A DNA stretch of 24,939 nt from a virus, in IMG/VR virus record IMGVR_UViG_3300025671_000487, positions 1 through 24,939 of that record, one strand, 5' to 3'. The notes under the pieces were generated by a model that was not told where the DNA came from, searched no databases, and saw only the letters and a list, made by a program, of their open reading frames with translations. This document shows positions 22,502 through 24,939 of the stretch, piece by piece. The first letter of the stretch is position 1. Each line of letters opens with the position of its first letter. The position numbers and the translations under genes were made by a program.

Positions 22502-22530
22502 AATATAGACGCGCTAACCCTTGCGGTCAA
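22502..22530 (-). promoter_or_regulatory. Sigma70-type promoter of the moron cassette, with AT-rich UP-like element
   Basis: Read leftward: TTGACC (22530-22525), 17-bp spacer, TATATT (22507-22502), each five of six consensus matches. Upstream, 22531-22554 is A/T-rich (TTAAATTATTTTAAGGAAAA), far from the local composition, and fits an UP element. It is the best promoter in the window. The -35 includes the TGA stop of the upstream 108-aa gene, whose last codons make up the AT-rich part. It would start transcripts near 22495 and give the pentapeptide and acidic genes expression independent of their neighbours. Confidence 0.8.
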
Positions 22531-22853
22531 TACTTTTCCTTAAAATAATTTAAGAGTGTAAGTGTTGAAGGGGCTATCTCGACCGGGTCAACCTCGACCA
22601 GCTCGACGACTGGCCAGCCGATACGGGCGACGGGCGACCAGCCGGCGATGCCGTCTTCGGCGTTTCGGGCTTCGCGAAGTAGGCTCGCGAGGTCTTGATA
22701 GCGCTTCGCCGCCCATGCATAGGCGAAGTCGCCGCGCGGCTCGACGATGAATAGCGCGCCGCTGGCGTGTTTCATCAAGCGCGCTCGACCTGGTCGGTCG
22801 GGGCCGTCGGCGGTCAACGCGCCCGGCGCGGCGAAGAGGTCGAGCTGGTTCAC
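22527..22853 (-). CDS. Hypothetical 108-aa protein
   Basis: The reading starts with GTG 22853, supported by a strong GGGAGG (22866-22861) seven bases upstream, and overlaps the RusA stop. It opens NQLDLFAAPG, a motif common at the front of small phage replication-region proteins. The middle (FAYAWAAKRYQDLASLLREA) is helical and the end (TLLNYFKEKY) is unusually AT-rich in its codons because it overlaps the moron promoter. No family is recognised. Translational coupling with RusA suggests co-expression with recombination functions. The AT-rich end may reflect insertion of the cassette promoter next to it. Confidence 0.7.
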   Translation of the reverse strand: MNQLDLFAAPGALTADGPDRPGRARLMKHASGALFIVEPRGDFAYAWAAKRYQDLASLLREARNAEDGIAGWSPVARIGWPVVELVEVDPVEIAPSTLTLLNYFKEKY

Positions 22854-23332
22854 AACTCAACCTCCCAAACTTCAATGATCATCGACGGGCCTTCGCCTTC
22901 GGCGGCGTACCATTTCCGGGCGACCAGCTCGACGACCGAACGGTCATCGTGAATCACAACCGGTCGTCGCTTCGCCGGGTCGCCTTGAAGCGCATCAAGC
23001 GCCGCTTTCGCAAAGTTGTCTACGTCGGGCGTCGTCGGTCGAGCAACCCGGCCCGGCGTCGCTCGCCAGCGCGCCGCCGACCAGCCGCAAGACTTAAGCG
23101 CCGCCGGCAAGCTCTTCGGTCGAGCGGTTACGGCATCGACGACAATGCGAAGCGGCCCGCTTAAAGGCGTTGATTTAGACCATAGAGGCCAGATCGCCAG
23201 CGCGGCGGCGTCGTACCAGACTTCAAGGCTCGAAGGGCTGTAGACCCGTCTAGAGCGCCCGGCGAACCGTGGGCGTTGCCAGCTTTGAGGCGGGCCCGGA
23301 ATGACGACCCTAAACGTCGATTCATCGCTCAT
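22850..23332 (-). CDS. rusA: RusA-family Holliday junction resolvase
   Basis: The 160-aa reading starts at ATG 23332 with GAGG eight bases upstream; the longer frame would extend deep into the preceding gene. Near the front lies IPGPPQSWQRPRF, the typical RusA opening strand and loop. The catalytic region is TPDVDNFAKA (D103, D105, N106, K109), then VIHDDRSVVELVARKWYA (D129, D130, K140), matching the family's acidic metal site and following lysine. RusA cuts four-way junctions during recombination or before packaging, so it would resolve branched replication products. It overlaps the HTH gene by 11 bp and the 108-aa gene by 4 bp. Confidence 0.92.
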   Translation of the reverse strand: MSDESTFRVVIPGPPQSWQRPRFAGRSRRVYSPSSLEVWYDAAALAIWPLWSKSTPLSGPLRIVVDAVTARPKSLPAALKSCGWSAARWRATPGRVARPTTPDVDNFAKAALDALQGDPAKRRPVVIHDDRSVVELVARKWYAAEGEGPSMIIEVWEVEL

Positions 23333-23897
23333 CGTCGAAACCTCGCGCGATTGCTTCGAGCGCCGCTTCGCGCGTCGAATACGCGGCATAGTCGTCGCCC
23401 GGTTCGAGGACAATATAACGACCGACTTCGACTTCGTCGCCGCGATCGGTCAACCGGGCGATCTTGCCGGTCGCGATGTGCGACCATGCTTCGTCGTCGT
23501 CTTCGCGGTCGAGCAAGCGCCAGCGCCCGACGATCGGCCCCTGGGCGAAGACCGACGCGCCGCCGCCGCGTCCTCGAATCTCGACACCCTCTTCGAGCAA
23601 GACGCGCCGAACAGAGTTCGCGCCGATGCGCTCGCGCTTCATAATCTTATTGATCGGCTCGCCGGCTTTGTAGGCTTCGGCGATGCGACGTCGCATCGCG
23701 TTCGGTAGCTTGTGAACCTTGCGGGGCTTCGCGGCTTTCGAGCGCCGCCGCCCAGCTCGCCGGAGCAAGGCATAGACCGACGACAAGGGATAGCCGGTTT
23801 TCGCGGCGATTTGAGGGCCTGAAAGCCCGGCGTCGAATAGCGCGGCGACCTCTTCGACTTGGACGGCCGTATAATTTGAGTGTGCCTTCTTTTTCAA
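23322..23897 (-). CDS. DNA-binding protein with two helix-turn-helix segments
   Basis: Starting at TTG 23897, with GGGG six bases upstream, gives a 191-aa protein. Two HTH-like segments are clear. One, at about residues 10-50, is LSGPQIAAKTGYPLSSVYAL; the other, at about 64-108, is INKIMKRERIGANSVRRVLL. Both resemble the resolvase-type (Hin-like) HTH fold. Residues 47-62 are basic, and a mixed alpha/beta C-terminus follows (VGRYIVLEPGDDYAAYSTRE). It may regulate early genes, or bind repeats like those in the gap upstream. The start is uncertain: TTG 23909 and TTG 24056 are also in frame, but the latter would translate through dyads and a T-arm-like sequence. The stop overlaps RusA. Confidence 0.75.
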   Translation of the reverse strand: MKKKAHSNYTAVQVEEVAALFDAGLSGPQIAAKTGYPLSSVYALLRRAGRRRSKAAKPRKVHKLPNAMRRRIAEAYKAGEPINKIMKRERIGANSVRRVLLEEGVEIRGRGGGASVFAQGPIVGRWRLLDREDDDEAWSHIATGKIARLTDRGDEVEVGRYIVLEPGDDYAAYSTREAALEAIARGFDDER

Positions 23898-23985
23898 CGC
23901 CGGCCCCAATGGAAAGCGACGCCGGTCATAAAGGCCGAAAGGACAAACAAGAAACCCTCTTATACGACCGGCGTCGAAGTCGAGG

Positions 23986-24002
23986 TCGGGGTTTGAACCC
24001 GA
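23986..24002 (-). other. tRNA T-arm-like hairpin (candidate att core or tRNA fragment)
   Basis: Read leftward, the stem TCGGG/CCCGA is perfect over 5 bp with the loop TTCAAAC, which meets the TTCRANY rule of tRNA T-loops. The following 7 bases CCTCGAC can pair, with one G-U, with GTCGGGG (24023-24017). Only 21 bases separate that arm from the T-stem instead of the normal 48, so no whole tRNA exists. Confidence 0.4.
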
Positions 24003-24043
24003 AAGCCGCCGACCGGCCCCGACAAAGCCCGTGTGTTTTGCTC

Positions 24044-24061
24044 CATACTTGGACAAGTATG
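24044..24061. promoter_or_regulatory. 18-bp palindromic operator candidate
   Basis: CATACTTG (24044-24051) and CAAGTATG (24054-24061) are perfect 8-bp arms around a 2-bp centre. AT-rich arms stand out in this genome and match the size of phage repressor sites. The neighbouring double-HTH protein is a possible ligand, by position only. Confidence 0.5.
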
Positions 24062-24067
24062 TTTGAA

Positions 24068-24100
24068 TCGCAAGCCCGACACGGGCGAACGCGCTTGCGA
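24068..24100 (-). terminator. Inverted repeat after the 123-aa gene
   Basis: TCGCAAGC (24068-24075) and GCTTGCGA (24093-24100) form an 8-bp stem. The 17-nt loop can pair again (CCCG/CGGG, the CGGG using a base next to the stem). It follows the stop at 24111 on the - strand. There is no T-tract, so termination is only one option. Confidence 0.4.
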
Positions 24101-24110
24101 CATGAACGGT

Positions 24111-24482
24111 CTACGCGCGCAACCATGCCCGAAGTTCGCCCTTCGTCAGTCGCGTACCATCGACCCAACAAGCGCAAGACGGTTCGTCGTCATCGTCGCG
24201 CCGGCCGACCTCTTCGCCCATCGTCGCGATTTCGGCGGCGACGTTTCGCGATCCAACCGCGCCGTTGAATTGCCAGAGGCAGTCGTCGAAGAACAGCTCG
24301 ACGCCGAAGATCCGAAGATGGTCGAGGCGCTGGTCGGCTTTGAAGCCCAAAACGCGCAACCACGTTGCCAGCTCGGCGAGCGCGCGCCGCTGGTCTTTCG
24401 GGTCGTCGGTCAATCCCATAGTGCGCGCCGTCGCGCCCAGCGCCGCGCAAAGTCGTCGAACGGTATCGGTATAAGTGCTCAT
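24111..24482 (-). CDS. Hypothetical 123-aa protein
   Basis: Starts at ATG 24482, overlapping the TGA of the upstream gene by ATGA, with AAGGA nine bases upstream. The first half is helical (YTDTVRRLCAALGATARTMG) and includes DQRRALAELATWLRVLGFKA. The second is acidic (RRDDDDEPSCACWVDG) with a CxC pair. No family is recognised. Translational coupling to the Cys-rich gene upstream suggests a shared operon. Its leader contains the AAGGACAAAC motif also used by the two moron genes. Confidence 0.7.
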   Translation of the reverse strand: MSTYTDTVRRLCAALGATARTMGLTDDPKDQRRALAELATWLRVLGFKADQRLDHLRIFGVELFFDDCLWQFNGAVGSRNVAAEIATMGEEVGRRDDDDEPSCACWVDGTRLTKGELRAWLRA

Positions 24483-24718
24483 CGTTGTTTGTCCTTACAT
24501 TCATGGGGTTTGTATCCGATGCGCGCGTTTCGAGGCGCGCTTCGAAGGTCGATGACGCGGCCCGTCAAAACTTCGCCGCGCCGCGTTATGAAGAGGTCCT
24601 CGCCGTCGCCGACGACGCAAGCCCAGAGCGACGCGCCGACCAGCTCGCCGCCCGGCAAGCGAACGCAAGCCGCGCCGCAAGCCGGGCAAAATTGCGACCT
24701 GGTCGGCGAAGGGCTCAT
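24479..24718 (-). CDS. Small Cys-rich protein, zinc-ribbon-like
   Basis: A 79-aa protein with ATG 24718 overlapping the preceding stop (TGATG). FCPACGAACV (C11, C14, C18) is a zinc-knuckle half. C34 and the PHEC end (H72, C74) could supply the remaining ligands, so one zinc site is plausible. Small zinc-ribbon proteins are common in phage early regions, where their job is usually unknown. The last codons (CKDKQR) encode the ribosome-binding site of the next gene. Confidence 0.7.
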   Translation of the reverse strand: MSPSPTRSQFCPACGAACVRLPGGELVGASLWACVVGDGEDLFITRRGEVLTGRVIDLRSAPRNARIGYKPHECKDKQR

Positions 24719-24939
24719 CAGTACATCTCACACTTAGTCTTGCGCGCGATAAAGCCGGCGGCGTCGCCGATGTAGGTTCGCATCGCTTCGGGCACGTCGT
24801 GCAAACCCCGATGCGTCTTCGGCGTCCTCATAAACGCCGACGCCCAGCTCGCGACGATGAACGCGCCGATCTGGTCGGGCCGCGCCGAACCGCGCGTCGC
24901 GAGGACGCTGTAGAGGTCGCGCGTAACTTGCTCCCAAAC
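24718..24939 (-). CDS. C-terminal fragment of an unknown protein (5' end outside window)
   Basis: An open frame enters from the right edge and ends at TGA 24720-24718, giving 73 residues. The segment reads VWEQVTRDLYSVLATRGSAR and continues mainly helical with SWASAFMRTPKTHRGLHDV and an end IARKTKCEMY. It overlaps the ATG of the Cys-rich gene by one base, as in the other coupled genes, so it is real. No family is recognised from this part. Confidence 0.7.
   Translation of the reverse strand, partial: VWEQVTRDLYSVLATRGSARPDQIGAFIVASWASAFMRTPKTHRGLHDVPEAMRTYIGDAAGFIARKTKCEMY

Larger units (their letters stand above)
23898..24110. promoter_or_regulatory. 213-bp non-coding stretch with dyads
   Basis: This is the longest gap in the window. 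It holds a perfect tRNA T-arm look-alike (23986-24002), an 18-bp operator-like palindrome (24044-24061), an 8-bp inverted repeat (24068-24100) and an orphan copy of the shared leader motif on the + strand (23937-23955). I find no good sigma70 promoter in it. An open frame crosses it, but its codons do not look coding. Confidence 0.5.

Noticed and set aside
23333-23413. N-terminal extension of RusA
   Set aside because: Basic 27-residue stretch reading inside the HTH gene; ATG 23332 has GAGG upstream and gives a standard-length RusA.
23870-23875. Perfect TATAAT on the + strand
   Set aside because: No -35-like hexamer lies 15-19 bases upstream and it falls within the coding part of the HTH gene (codons for NYTAV).
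23979-24023. Complete tRNA gene
   Set aside because: The T-arm is perfect, but the acceptor partner is only 21 bases from the T-stem instead of 48 and no anticodon or D arm can be drawn.
23926-24177. 83-codon leftward frame across the dyad-rich gap
   Set aside because: Cys/Arg-rich, spans the stop of a real gene and the palindromes, and has no ribosome-binding site.

Overview
This window is the morphogenesis and lysis half of a tailed double-stranded DNA phage or prophage, almost certainly a siphovirus of a Gram-negative host. The composition is strongly GC-rich (by eye a little over 60 percent G+C). Genes are packed end to end with stop/start overlaps. The lysis region carries a lipobox lipoprotein and a single-TM coiled-coil protein, as expected for a host with an outer membrane. 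No integrase, transposase, polymerase or rRNA/tRNA gene is visible, so whether the element is temperate cannot be decided here.

Positions 2-21849 (+ strand) hold one long late-type block in canonical order. It runs: small terminase (5' truncated), large terminase, portal, a three-module KTSC protein, a Mu-I-like protease with a nested scaffold start, a head decoration protein and the major capsid protein. Then come adaptor, neck and tail-terminator candidates, the major tail tube protein, a tail-assembly chaperone with a probable -1 frameshift, the tape measure, and a run of tail-tip and receptor-binding proteins. It ends with a lysis cassette (GH25-like hydrolase, lipoprotein, two-TM holin candidate, TM plus coiled-coil protein) and a winged-helix metallophosphoesterase.

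Positions 21885-24939 (- strand) converge on this block. Reading leftward they hold a 3' fragment of an unknown gene, a small Cys-rich protein, an unknown 123-aa protein, and a 213-bp non-coding stretch full of dyads. Next are a double-HTH protein, a RusA Holliday-junction resolvase and an unknown 108-aa protein. Last is a two-gene cassette driven by the best sigma70-type promoter in the window, with an AT-rich UP-like element. It encodes a minimal pentapeptide-repeat protein and a very acidic 103-aa protein. The two genes share a 21-bp leader and a 35-bp hairpin trailer, so the cassette looks like a moron.

The most striking whole-window signal is near-elimination of the tetramer GCAG/CTGC. 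A scan by eye found about 21 copies on both strands, where base composition alone would give a few hundred. Six of them cluster at 17690-18252, in and just after a putative receptor-binding gene, which marks that gene as a recent import.
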